From positions 1 through 64,000 of the forward strand of contig CAJUKX010000011.1 of NCBI GenBank assembly GCA_910586975.1: DNA of 64,000 bases, given 5' to 3'. Under the pieces are notes generated by a model that did not search any database, had not been told where the DNA came from, and saw nothing but the letters and a program-made list of their open reading frames with translations. Shown here in pieces: positions 17,301-24,022 of the stretch (position 1 is the first letter of the stretch; every line of letters starts with the position of its first letter). This stretch comes from an uncultured Muribaculaceae bacterium. GTDB lineage: Bacteria; Bacteroidota; Bacteroidia; Bacteroidales; Muribaculaceae. The position numbers and the translations under genes were made by a program.

Positions 17301-18877
17301 TTGAGCATCTTCACATATAGCGACTGGTCGGTGGTGGGGATGTCCGACGAAAATTCACCCACCTGATACACCTGACCGCGGTATGTGTATTCAAAAGCCA
17401 CACCGAGCACTTCGTCGGCATTGAGAGCCGATTTTATAGAGATATAGCCCAGGGTGGAGTTGAGGGTATATTCAGAAGAATTGAGCAGTCGTGCGCTCTC
17501 CACTTTCTCAAATGATGTACCGCCTATGATTCCGTAGGTTTGCAGCGGCTCAAGGGCCTGAGTAACGGTATTTATATTTCGCGCTCCGGGGTAATCGTTC
17601 TTGATGACTGTCAACAGGTTGTTTGAGCTGTTTGACGGATTGGCCTGGGCGGGGTTTGGCTGCCAGTAGTCACTCGAAAGCACACGGTTTTCACCAAGGT
17701 CCTGCCATGCCACTATGTTGCGCGACTGCTCGTAGTTGCCGCGCTTGTTGGTAACCCATACCTCTATGCGGGTAATGCTCACGCCCGAACTTACAAAGGG
17801 GAGCTTTGAGGCGAAGGTATCGTAGTTGTCGCGGAAGTACTGCGCCAGGAAATAGTGGCGGTTCTGGTCATATTGGTCGGCATTTACAGTGAAGGTGGTG
17901 GTCTGCACGCCGCCCTTGGTATTCACGGTCTTCGACTCTGAATTCTGCTGCGAAACGAGTCCGGTGACAGTAAGTTTGCCGAACTGCAGCTTGGCCTTTA
18001 CACCAAACAGGGCTGTTGACCCGCGTATGAGCGATGATCCTGTAGTCATTGACACATTACCGGCCTCGATATTCTTTACAATATCATCTTCCTCGCCTTC
18101 ATAAGCCAGTTTAAGATTCTGGGAGTCGAAAGCAAAGGTAGCATCGGTGTTATATGTCATATTGAATTTCAAGCGATTACCTACGCTTGCACCTACTGTG
18201 GCCTGAATCTTTTGGTCGAAGTCGAAGAATGTCTTGCGGCGCGAGTTAACCGACAGCGAGGGGTTATCGGTGAAATTGCTCTTGATACCCATGTTAACCT
18301 GCACCGAACCCTGGGTCTTGAGCTGCACACCTCCGGGGCCGAAAATCTTTTCGAGGGGTCCCAGGGCGAAATTCATATCGAATATATTGAAGGGCTGTTT
18401 TTCAGTCTTTTCAATCACCAGCCCCATGTTGCGGTCGCGGTAATACTGCTGCATCGAGCGGCGCAACTGCCAGTCGTTGTACTGCTGCGCCGTGAGTAGA
18501 AAGGGCGTGGCAATGTCCACGTCGCCCAACTTGGTACGCACTATGTAGCAACCGGTTGCGGGGTCATACTCTGCCTCGGTCTTGATATTTGACGGAGTGG
18601 CCAGATCGTAGCCGAGTTCATCGCGCATGAGGTCTTCATAGCTCTGCGGCACAGTCTGCTGTACCGGAAAGGGCATCATTGCCGAGTCGGCAAGATTGAC
18701 AAGCGGATTTCCGGGATATCCGGCCGGCGGCGGAGGTGTGATCTGTGGAGTATAGTATTGGGCCGAAGTCAGCAAAGGCAACACAAAGACCATACCCACG
18801 GTCACCGTCAGGGCGACCGCGCGTAAGATATTGAGATATAGTGGAGTAAGAAGTCTTGTGACGTTCGGTTTAATCAT
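11399..18877 (-). CDS. sprA: SprA, outer-membrane translocon of the type IX secretion system
   Basis: A giant outer-membrane protein of 2,492 residues, the usual size of SprA (Sov in Porphyromonas gingivalis). SprA forms the 36-strand barrel through which type IX substrates cross the outer membrane. An N-terminal hydrophobic segment (about 15-40) acts as signal. Conserved-looking stretches include PFNIFDMNFALGPLEKIFGP near 165 and VQVNMGIKSNF near 193. The rest is rich in Asn, Tyr and alternating strands, ending SYGLSMNLSLAR. Its start overlaps the stop of ruvA by four bases. Cargo would need type IX signals; the 161-aa protein at 6166-6651 is a candidate. Accessory genes (porV, gldKLMN) are not in the window. 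Confidence 0.93.
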   Translation of the reverse strand: MIKPNVTRLLTPLYLNILRAVALTVTVGMVFVLPLLTSAQYYTPQITPPPPAGYPGNPLVNLADSAMMPFPVQQTVPQSYEDLMRDELGYDLATPSNIKTEAEYDPATGCYIVRTKLGDVDIATPFLLTAQQYNDWQLRRSMQQYYRDRNMGLVIEKTEKQPFNIFDMNFALGPLEKIFGPGGVQLKTQGSVQVNMGIKSNFTDNPSLSVNSRRKTFFDFDQKIQATVGASVGNRLKFNMTYNTDATFAFDSQNLKLAYEGEEDDIVKNIEAGNVSMTTGSSLIRGSTALFGVKAKLQFGKLTVTGLVSQQNSESKTVNTKGGVQTTTFTVNADQYDQNRHYFLAQYFRDNYDTFASKLPFVSSGVSITRIEVWVTNKRGNYEQSRNIVAWQDLGENRVLSSDYWQPNPAQANPSNSSNNLLTVIKNDYPGARNINTVTQALEPLQTYGIIGGTSFEKVESARLLNSSEYTLNSTLGYISIKSALNADEVLGVAFEYTYRGQVYQVGEFSSDIPTTDQSLYVKMLKSTTASTSEPMWDLMMKNVYPLGGYQIQKSNFKLNIKYLSDTTGTQINYLPVPGLNNQSLLQVMNLDRIDSNQESNPDGFFDFIDGYTILPAQGKVIFPVVEPFGKHLRAKINNDVLADNYVYEELYDSTLTVARQFADKNKFILTGEYQASAGSQIRLNAMNVPRGSVIVMAGGVQLTENSDYTVDYAMGIVTITNQSIIDSGQSVSVTLENQSLFSMQRKSLLGLDMQYQFNKDFNLGATVLHFSEKSLTEKVNIGDEIVNNTMLGFNLSYNKDFMWLTNLLNKIPTVTATQPSHLSLTAEYAKLLPHQQKSGSNKGSSYVDDFESTQTGIDLRSPYAWFLASTPYDGSKDALFPEAALSNNVDYGKNRALLNWYYIDRMFTSRNSSLAPGYIKSDLDQLSNPYVREVTSAEIFPGRDLKYGESNYIQTLNLSFYPTERGPYNLDADGIDSDGNLLTPEKRWGGIMRKMDNTNFEQSNIEYVQFWLLNPFLDPNNPNYEGGDLYLNFGELSEDILKDGLKSYENGIPVDGNDQYLQETVWGRVSSQNSLTYSFDNATNARLAQDVGLDGLPNADEYRFPSYSQYLDKLRGKLSGEALAKMEADKFSPLNDPAGDNYHFYRGYDYDEERLGILARYKRYNGVEGNSLSPDEADDPLYQTSRATPDVEDINQDNTLNEYERYFQYKISIRPEDLVVGKNYITDKQVSVQHTRNDSDLTVEWYQFKIPLNDYERIVGSIKDFSTIRFARMFLTGFKKTTHLRFATFELVRGEWRPYKFNLNTRGEVPAEGQLDISVVNIEENAGREPVNYVLPPGVTRIADSGQSQIVQLNEQSMSLKVTGLDPGDARAVYRNTQHDLRNYKRMQMWVHAESLIGDLTELKSGDLSLFVRMGTDVKNNYYEYEIPLTLTPHGYYYDNPSDRAKVWPANNYIDFNLQSLVDLKLARNAAKRDEQAGVGFGSVFTARDPDNDRNTISVLGNPSLSDVRVLLIGVRNKSARAKNGVVWVNELKVTDFNESGGWAAKANATLNLSDVATLNLGGHIETSGFGGVDQSLNERRLDDYHQYNVAVQADLGRFFPAGAKLKAPIYYSMSKEKTTPKYNPLDQDVEMKDALDICETQAEKDSINAYAVDRTTIQNFSISGLKFDVRSKNPMPWDPANFTVNFSFTKQSKTNPTTEYENTNDYRGSLAYNYSPYIKPFKPFKFIKSKNKNLRFIKDWELQWLPNSISFLTNMSRYYYEQQVRSEVDVMFQLPVSVSKNFLWDRQLSLTWNVTKSLNLSFNSNTSARIEETMGAVNKRLFPDKYKEWKDTVWQSILSMGTPWSYNQSFTGQYKAPFSRIPVLDFLTGNVTYNATYRWDRGATIDGVQMGNSIANQSAWNMDGRINFESFYNKIPMLKEVTKRFANTRRTAAQQNRKPKKFERSYKLPTDSTQLIIKHNLRNKKVKITATDKNNVSVPIQSKVVDINSVEILTKGDKTLKFTIVENLDQKKNIWTEIGQYSLRLAASPRSVSVRYRNTRTLNLPLYAPSIGNVFGQSLSYGPMAPGLGFAFGFEGEGFMQKALDRGWLITDDGQTSPAIFSRTRELNIEANLEIAKGLKVQLTFNRTDNRSSSTQFMYDGMPTSYSGSFTMTSCAIASAFGSGSADNGYANGAFNKFISNIPEVRRRVEAQYAGTKYPTTGFMADRPQAGMTFDPEVGTVSETSGDVLIPAFVAAYTGKNPGKQWLTPFPSFSAVLPNWRVTYDGLLNLGNMRNIFKTFTLSHAYQCTYSVGSYSSYLNWIAVDGDRGFTLDELSGNPVPSSPFNISSVTLTERFAPLIGVNFTLKNELQFNAEYRDQRTLTLNSSAAQVVEASTRGIKFGMGYKIVGFNTVLKMRGSQQGISNDLTLNAEVGINRTQALIRKIEGAYTQPTSGANGFNINFTASYILSKRVTLSAYFDHQVNTPIVTTSSYPTTNTSYGLSMNLSLAR

Positions 18878-19464
18878 TTAATAACAGCCATCGCTTTTTT
18901 GACGGCGGCCTCGATGGTGAGCGCGGGATTCTCATCGAAAAGCTTCTGCAAAGCTTTCTGTGAGGCCTGACGCTGGAATCCGAGGATAACCAGTGCTTCG
19001 AGCGCTTCTTCAAAGGCCGAAGACATAAGCGGCGATGACTTCTCTAATAACGTATTGGGGTCGGCTTTTATTTTATCCTTAAGGTCAACAATTATACGTT
19101 CTGCGGTCTTGGCACCTATACCTTTAACACTTTTTAGGCGTTTGGTATCGCCCGTGGCTATGACTGAGCGCAAATCTGATGCCGGAATTGATGACAATAT
19201 CATTCTTGCCGACCCTGCTCCAACGCCCGACACTCCTATAAGGGCGCGGAAAAGTTCGCGCTCCTCGGCGTCGATAAATCCATAGAGCACCCACGCGTCT
19301 TCACGAATCGCCTCATGCACCAGCAGGCGCGCATCTGTGGCATTTTCGAGTTTGCTGAAAGTGGGAAGGGTGATATTGAGCAGAAAACCCACACCCGAAG
19401 CGGTTTCGATGACAACGGTGGCCGGATTGATATCGCTTATCGTTCCTTTTATTGACTCTATCAT
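18874..19464 (-). CDS. ruvA: Holliday junction branch migration protein RuvA
   Basis: A 196-residue RuvA, which binds Holliday junctions as a tetramer and recruits the RuvB motor during recombinational repair. Domain I (1-63) is the OB fold, starting MIESIKGTISDINPATVVIE. Domain II (about 70-135) has two helix-hairpin-helix motifs, visible as LIGVSGVGAGSARMIL and VKGIGAKTAERI. Domain III (about 150-196) is the RuvB-contacting helical bundle (EALEALVILGF). Length and order match the family. It overlaps sprA by ATGA and follows the sugar kinase by 6 bp. This gives a repair gene translationally coupled to a secretion gene; shared expression is inferred, not shared function. Confidence 0.95.
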   Translation of the reverse strand: MIESIKGTISDINPATVVIETASGVGFLLNITLPTFSKLENATDARLLVHEAIREDAWVLYGFIDAEERELFRALIGVSGVGAGSARMILSSIPASDLRSVIATGDTKRLKSVKGIGAKTAERIIVDLKDKIKADPNTLLEKSSPLMSSAFEEALEALVILGFQRQASQKALQKLFDENPALTIEAAVKKAMAVIK

Positions 19465-19470
19465 GATGCG

Positions 19471-20307
19471 TCAACTCTCTGAGTGATATTCCACCAGTCC
19501 GGGCATGGAATTGGGAATAATTTTGGCAATCTTGGCTCCAAAATCCTCGGCTGCACGCTCAAGCACACTCTGGAATGAAACCGCGGTCGACCCTACGAAG
19601 CACAGCGGATTGTTCTTGTAGTCGTAAGCCTTGATATTGCGGTTGAAGAAACTCATGAAACCGTCGTACACAAGCTTGTATACGTATGGATTTGAGAGAT
19701 TGTCGGCCAGGAACGGGGCAAAACGGGCCAGCGAGCGCGAGGGTAAGGAATTGGTATATACCTCGTCCATCAGTATGTTCTGGTTGACGTTGAAAGCCGC
19801 CAGAAACTGTGTCTTGATATCGGCCGGGGCTATGCCTTTGAGCACATCGGCGATGAGTCGCTTGCCCATATATGCGCTTGAGCCTTCGTCGCCGAGGATA
19901 AATCCCAGCGGCGGCACATTCTTCACTATTTCCTCGCCGTCGTAATAGCAGGAGTTTGAACCGGTGCCTATGATGCAGGCCAATCCGGGTTTGCGTACCA
20001 GCAGGCCGCGTGCAGCCCCGAGCAAGTCGCTCTCCACAGTCACCGGTGTGCGGAACTGAGCCACCAGCGACGACTCCATGATTTTGTTTTTCTCCTTGTT
20101 GGCGCATCCGGCACCATAGAAATAAACATGGTCGCAACGACGGCGGAAAAATGCTTCGGGTAGTTCGAGACGTATACTGTGTGACAATTCGCGGCGGGTC
20201 TGGAAGTACGGATTCAGACCGGTGGTGAACGCGTGTTCCACCACTTCCTTACCGTCGACGATAGTCCATTCAGTACGAGTGCTGCTGCTCTCTGCTATTA
20301 CTTTCAT
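19471..20307 (-). CDS. BadF/BadG-type N-acetylhexosamine kinase
   Basis: A 278-residue member of the BadF/BadG/BcrA ATPase superfamily (ASKHA fold), most like N-acetylglucosamine kinases. The phosphate-binding signatures are IGTGSNSCYY near 114-123 and GDEGSSAYMG near 139-148; the N-terminal strand MKVIAESSSTRTEW is the first phosphate loop, with Ser/Thr where many relatives have Asp-Gly-Gly. It would phosphorylate an amino sugar, perhaps muropeptide- or glycan-derived, in the cytoplasm. It sits between a PHP-type phosphatase (6 bp away) and ruvA. A housekeeping role in cell-wall sugar recycling is plausible; the substrate is unproven. Confidence 0.82.
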   Translation of the reverse strand: MKVIAESSSTRTEWTIVDGKEVVEHAFTTGLNPYFQTRRELSHSIRLELPEAFFRRRCDHVYFYGAGCANKEKNKIMESSLVAQFRTPVTVESDLLGAARGLLVRKPGLACIIGTGSNSCYYDGEEIVKNVPPLGFILGDEGSSAYMGKRLIADVLKGIAPADIKTQFLAAFNVNQNILMDEVYTNSLPSRSLARFAPFLADNLSNPYVYKLVYDGFMSFFNRNIKAYDYKNNPLCFVGSTAVSFQSVLERAAEDFGAKIAKIIPNSMPGLVEYHSES

Positions 20308-20313
20308 GATTGT

Positions 20314-21048
20314 TTATATTAGTTCATTTCCGATCTTGCCATCGAGAGCCGCGCGATGACGCAGATAATCTTTTGATGCAAGATAGCGGTTGATTGACTC
20401 AAGGTGCGAGCTGCGGTGAAGGTCGGTGCCCACATAGTCCACCATTCCCTTTTCAATCAGATATTCGGCAAAACGCTTCTCATCGCGGCCATAGTGTCCG
20501 GCCAGACTCAGAATATTGATTTGGAATGCTGTACCGGCATTGTGTATAGTGGTATAGCGGTCTTTTTTGCCGTAATAATATGAATATCGCTCGGGATGGA
20601 CGAGTATGGGACGATAACCCTTGACCTGAAGGTCAAACAGAACCTGGTCGAGATTCCACGGTTCAAGCATAAACGAGTTCTCTACAAGGAGTCGGTTGCC
20701 CGGAAGCACCATCAGTGTACCGTCCTTGAAGTTCTGCATAAACAGGTCGTCAATGCGATTCTCAGCCGAATGACCCAGTATGATGGAATTGCCTCTGCGG
20801 CTTAGTTCGGCCTGCAATTCGTCAAGAGCCTTGTCGGCGGTTTCCTTGGTATTTGGAAACACCTGATCGGTGACGTGAGGCGATGCGAAGATGCGTTCAA
20901 TGCCCATTTCCTGCATGCCTTCAATCAATGCCACAGAAGTCTCGACATCGGGCGAACCGTCGTCGATACCGGGCAATATATGGCAATGTATATCGGTCTT
21001 GAAAAATAATTTTTCGGGTGTCGACCTACGAGAAAAAAAATTAAACAT
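20314..21048 (-). CDS. PHP-family tyrosine-protein phosphatase (CpsB/YwqE type)
   Basis: A 244-residue metal-dependent phosphatase of the polymerase-and-histidinol-phosphatase superfamily. The N-terminal metal site HCHILPGIDDG is at 21-31, followed by a second cluster, FASPHVT, near 75. SAENRIDDLF and LVHPERYSYY supply further ligand regions, and TDLHRSSH near 213 completes the site. CpsB/YwqE enzymes dephosphorylate tyrosine kinases that control capsule or exopolysaccharide export. No BY-kinase is present nearby, so its partner must lie elsewhere. It is the first gene of the operon leading to ruvA and sprA, with a promoter-like box at 21075-21082. Confidence 0.88.
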   Translation of the reverse strand: MFNFFSRRSTPEKLFFKTDIHCHILPGIDDGSPDVETSVALIEGMQEMGIERIFASPHVTDQVFPNTKETADKALDELQAELSRRGNSIILGHSAENRIDDLFMQNFKDGTLMVLPGNRLLVENSFMLEPWNLDQVLFDLQVKGYRPILVHPERYSYYYGKKDRYTTIHNAGTAFQINILSLAGHYGRDEKRFAEYLIEKGMVDYVGTDLHRSSHLESINRYLASKDYLRHRAALDGKIGNELI

Positions 21049-21074
21049 TGAATAATAATCTAAGAATGCGAATG

Positions 21075-21082
21075 CAAAGTTA
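21075..21082 (-). promoter_or_regulatory. -7 box for the phosphatase-kinase-ruvA-sprA operon
   Basis: CAAAGTTA on the plus strand reads TAACTTTG on the minus strand, an exact TAnnTTTG match 27 bases upstream of the ATG at 21048. The -33 region is only weakly matched. Confidence 0.6.
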
Positions 21083-21157
21083 CAAAAAATAGAGCCACTT
21101 TACAATTTTTAGGCTCATAAAAGAAAAACAATTATCCCTGGCAAAATGTCTTTATAG

Positions 21158-21164
21158 AAGGAGG
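21158..21164 (+). promoter_or_regulatory. Strong Shine-Dalgarno site for the GNAT gene
   Basis: AAGGAGG lies 7 bases before the ATG at 21172. Such a full anti-16S match is unusual here; most genes in this window have no clear ribosome binding site, as is typical of Bacteroidetes. It fixes the start codon. Confidence 0.7.
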
Positions 21165-21171
21165 ACGTAAT

Positions 21172-22224
21172 ATGCACAAATACGATTTCAAAAAGCTGTT
21201 TTGCGAGGTATTTCCCACTTCTGAGGAATGGACACGCTGGTTTTTCGACTCTGTGGTAGACGAAAACGATCTGCTCGGCATCGAAAACGAGGGCCGCACG
21301 GTATCGGCACTGATGATTAATTCATACCCCTTTGTATATCAAGGCTCTACCCTGCCATCGTCGTATATCTCGTGCGTGGCCACCACCCGCAGTCAGCGAG
21401 GGCGCGGACTTATGAGCGAGCTGATGCACAGCGCCTTGATTGCCTCAGCCGAGCGCGGCGACGCCTTTGCCACTCTTATACCGGCAAGCCGACGCCTGTA
21501 CTTTTTCTATGATAAATTCGGATTCTCCACAGTATTCTACATAGACGAGAAACGATATACCTCGCTCCACACCTTTGACGTGCATGACGGCTACAGCGAG
21601 GTGGATCCGGACTACGACATGTTTCACCGGCTTGAGATGCGTCGTGCATGCGGTGTGATACACGACCGGCTGCGCTACTCGCAGATTGTGACCGACCTGC
21701 AAATAGACAAAGGCATCATAGTAGCCGTGAGCGACGGAGCAGGCAACGAAGCAATGGCATTTGCCGAGGTGGGCAGCGAGATACATGTGCTCGACCTGCC
21801 GGCTTCATCGCCCGAGGCAGAAGAAGCCGTATTGGGCGTATTGCGCGCCAAAGCCGGCGAAAAGTCCATCATCGTAATGGGATATCCGGCTCAGGTGGCT
21901 TCGGCTGATACATACGGCGGTGCCAAACTGCGTTCACGCGCCATGCTGCGTATCATTAACGTGGAAAAAGTACTGTCGGCTCTGGCCGATGCTAATCCCG
22001 ATATCAGGAACATAATGCGCATACACGACCCCATAATTGCAGATAACAATGCGACATTTGAACTGCGCGGCGGCACATGCAAGCGCATCGACCCCGACGA
22101 CCGCCACATCGACCTTGACGTAAGCATCGACGTACTGGCCCGAGTGCTGTTCTCCGCACCCTCGGTAGGCGACATATTCGGAATTGCCACCCGCCGCCCC
22201 TTCATGTCGCTGATGCTTGATTAA
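21172..22224 (+). CDS. GNAT-family N-acetyltransferase, two-domain (Eis-like layout)
   Basis: A 350-residue acetyltransferase. The acetyl-CoA loop RSQRGRGLMSEL is at 73-84, and FYDKFGFSTVFYIDEKRY (about 110-128) is the usual motif B region of GNAT enzymes. Residues from about 150 onward form a second GNAT-like half and a C-terminal sterol-carrier-like domain, as in Eis-type proteins. The acceptor cannot be read from sequence; relatives acetylate amines of antibiotics, peptides or metabolites. The gene is divergent from the phosphatase operon, has an unusually strong ribosome binding site, and is followed by a large structured repeat. Confidence 0.8.
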   Translation: MHKYDFKKLFCEVFPTSEEWTRWFFDSVVDENDLLGIENEGRTVSALMINSYPFVYQGSTLPSSYISCVATTRSQRGRGLMSELMHSALIASAERGDAFATLIPASRRLYFFYDKFGFSTVFYIDEKRYTSLHTFDVHDGYSEVDPDYDMFHRLEMRRACGVIHDRLRYSQIVTDLQIDKGIIVAVSDGAGNEAMAFAEVGSEIHVLDLPASSPEAEEAVLGVLRAKAGEKSIIVMGYPAQVASADTYGGAKLRSRAMLRIINVEKVLSALADANPDIRNIMRIHDPIIADNNATFELRGGTCKRIDPDDRHIDLDVSIDVLARVLFSAPSVGDIFGIATRRPFMSLMLD

Positions 22225-22250
22225 TTTCCAACTATATGCGGTGTGAGTTG

Positions 22251-22471
22251 TTATAAGAGTGTATTTACTTTTAACTCGCGTTAAGGCTGAGAGAATTTTT
22301 TGAATGATTTTCGCAAGTTGAAGATGGAGCATAGCGAGCTATGCGACTGATGAAACTTGGCGGAAAGCATCAAAAAAGGCCTCAGGATTAATGCGAAACT
22401 CTTGAAATAAATACATTCTTTATTTAAAACTTAAATCGTGTGTTAAAAGTAAACCCACTCTAAGTATATAA
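22251..22471. repeat. Structured intergenic repeat, variant copy
   Basis: A long nested inverted repeat. The outer arms are AGAGTG (22256-22261) plus TTTACTTTTAAC (22264-22275), pairing with GTTAAAAGTAAA (22442-22453) and CACTCT (22456-22461). Further in, TTTTTTGA pairs with TCAAAAAA and CAAGTT with AACTTG. The centre is a GCATAGC/GCTATGC hairpin (22329-22344). The core GGAGCATAGC..GCTATGCGACTGATGAA resembles the core of the repeats at 35433 and 39445. It lies between two plus-strand genes. Confidence 0.65.
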
Positions 22472-22489
22472 CGTAAAAACTAAACGATT

Positions 22490-22711
22490 ATGAGTAAACA
22501 TGGAACAGATGTGGCAATAGGAGTTTTGAGTGCCTTTGCCGTATGTCTGATTATCGCCATTGTGGCTATTCTTTCTTTTGGCCCTGCCGAAGGCGAAAGG
22601 CTCAATTATCAAGTTGATGACAATGAAACTGCCATCGAAAATACCATGGACTATGGAATGAGAATCGCCCCTGAGAGCGCATATTTCCTTGAAGTTGACG
22701 TAGTGGAATAA
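22490..22711 (+). CDS. Small single-pass membrane protein, unknown
   Basis: A 73-residue protein with one hydrophobic helix at about 9-31 (AIGVLSAFAVCLIIAIVAIL) and an acidic soluble tail rich in Glu and Asp. No family recognised. The positive N-terminus (MSKHG) suggests N-inside topology with the acidic tail outside. It follows the structured repeat, is the last plus-strand gene before the minus-strand recX, and has no convincing partner. A real gene is supported by the clean start and codon use; the function is unknown. Confidence 0.55.
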   Translation: MSKHGTDVAIGVLSAFAVCLIIAIVAILSFGPAEGERLNYQVDDNETAIENTMDYGMRIAPESAYFLEVDVVE

Positions 22712-22715
22712 TCCC

Positions 22716-23180
22716 TTATTTCCTTAATTCACGGGCGACCAGGTCGGGTTCAAATCCACGCGAGACGGCGAAGCGAAACAGCTTTGTCCGTCCCTCGTAT
22801 GTATCTGCGTCGGCCAGTGTGCGACGTTTTGAATCGAGAGCCCGTCGCAGGCTTTCGATATATTTTTCATCGTCGTATTCGTCGAGGGCTTCATTTATGA
22901 TATCGCGAGCCACGCGCTTCTGATACAAGCCCATGGCAACCTTGCGCTTACCCCATTTTGAGAATTCTATCTTATAGCGCACGTATATACGCGCAAACCG
23001 TGCATCGTCTATAAAACGTGCCTTTATCATTGCGCTGACTATGCGGTCGGCCTCATCGGGGTATATACCCCATTTTATCAATTTCTGACGTATCTCGCCT
23101 GCCGAATGTTCGGCACGGGCGCACAGTTCCTCTGCCTTGATTTGCGCATCGCGGGGAGTGATAGGTTTCTTTGGTTTCAT
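22716..23180 (-). CDS. recX: Regulatory protein RecX
   Basis: A 154-residue RecX-family protein, which binds RecA filaments and limits recombinase activity. The start is placed at the ATG at 23180 because the longer frame opens with TTG only three codons upstream. Three-helix tandem repeats are visible: AEELCARAEHSAGEIRQKLI, FIDDARFARIYVRYKI and EFSKWGKRKVAMGLYQK, then a C-terminal repeat ending ARELRK. Length is normal. It overlaps the prmC stop by ATGA, so it is co-translated with prmC. Confidence 0.85.
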   Translation of the reverse strand: MKPKKPITPRDAQIKAEELCARAEHSAGEIRQKLIKWGIYPDEADRIVSAMIKARFIDDARFARIYVRYKIEFSKWGKRKVAMGLYQKRVARDIINEALDEYDDEKYIESLRRALDSKRRTLADADTYEGRTKLFRFAVSRGFEPDLVARELRK

Positions 23181-24022
23181 CGCCGGCAAACTGCAAATCT
23201 GTTTTTACCGTAGGCATCCCTCGATATGTCGCAGCTGAATCCCTTCTCTGCCATCATCGAGGTCAATTGTCCGGCAAACAATGGATTTATCTCAAAATAC
23301 AGGCTTCCGCCGGCGCTGAGGGCACCGAGGGCATAGTCGGCTATCGCCTTGTAGAACCGCAAGGGGTCATCGTCGGGCACAAACAATGCCTGTGCAGGCT
23401 CGTAGTCCTTTACACGCGTTTCCATGTCTTTTTTCTCATCCTCTACAATGTAAGGCGGATTAGACACTATTATGTCGTACTTCTGCGCCGGCAAGGGCAG
23501 AGGACCAAGAATGTCGGCCTTGATAAAGTTGATTTTGCACATTAGTTTGGCGGCATTCTCGCGTGCCACGTCCAGAGCATCGCCGCTGATATCCACAGCA
23601 TCGACTTCGGCAAAGGGCAGTGCGCGCGACAGGGCTATGGCAATACAGCCGCTGCCTGTGCCGAGGTCGCTCACGTGCAGCCCGGTCTTGCCGCTGTTGT
23701 CATCTACAATCATATCTACCAGCCCGGCGGTCTCGGGGCGTGGAATCAGTGTGGCCGGAGTCACCTTGAGGTCCATCCCCATGAAATGCGCCGAGCCGAT
23801 AATGTATTGCGGCGGCTCACCGGCCTTGATCTGCGATATGAAACGGCCGTAGCGGGTGATGGTCTCGGGTTCGAGCACACGGTCGCCCCTAAGAGCCAGA
23901 ACCGCCGGCGTCACCCCAAGGTCATCCTCAAGCAACAGACGTGCTGTTGCCTTAGCTTCGTTTGCACCGAGCGAAGGCGACAGTTCGTCTATTATTTTTC
24001 GATATAATTCGGTTAGTGTCAT
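23177..24022 (-). CDS. prmC: Release factor glutamine methyltransferase PrmC
   Basis: A 281-residue methyltransferase that methylates the glutamine of the GGQ motif in peptide release factors. An N-terminal helical domain (1-80) is followed by a Rossmann fold: SAM-binding DLGTGSGCIAIAL at 119-131, acidic VDAVDIS near 140, and the catalytic NPPY at 188-191. The combination with the IPRPET loop at 93-98 is diagnostic for PrmC/HemK. It is tightly packed between obgE (TAATG, 1-bp overlap) and recX (4-bp overlap). Confidence 0.93.
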   Translation of the reverse strand: MTLTELYRKIIDELSPSLGANEAKATARLLLEDDLGVTPAVLALRGDRVLEPETITRYGRFISQIKAGEPPQYIIGSAHFMGMDLKVTPATLIPRPETAGLVDMIVDDNSGKTGLHVSDLGTGSGCIAIALSRALPFAEVDAVDISGDALDVARENAAKLMCKINFIKADILGPLPLPAQKYDIIVSNPPYIVEDEKKDMETRVKDYEPAQALFVPDDDPLRFYKAIADYALGALSAGGSLYFEINPLFAGQLTSMMAEKGFSCDISRDAYGKNRFAVCRR

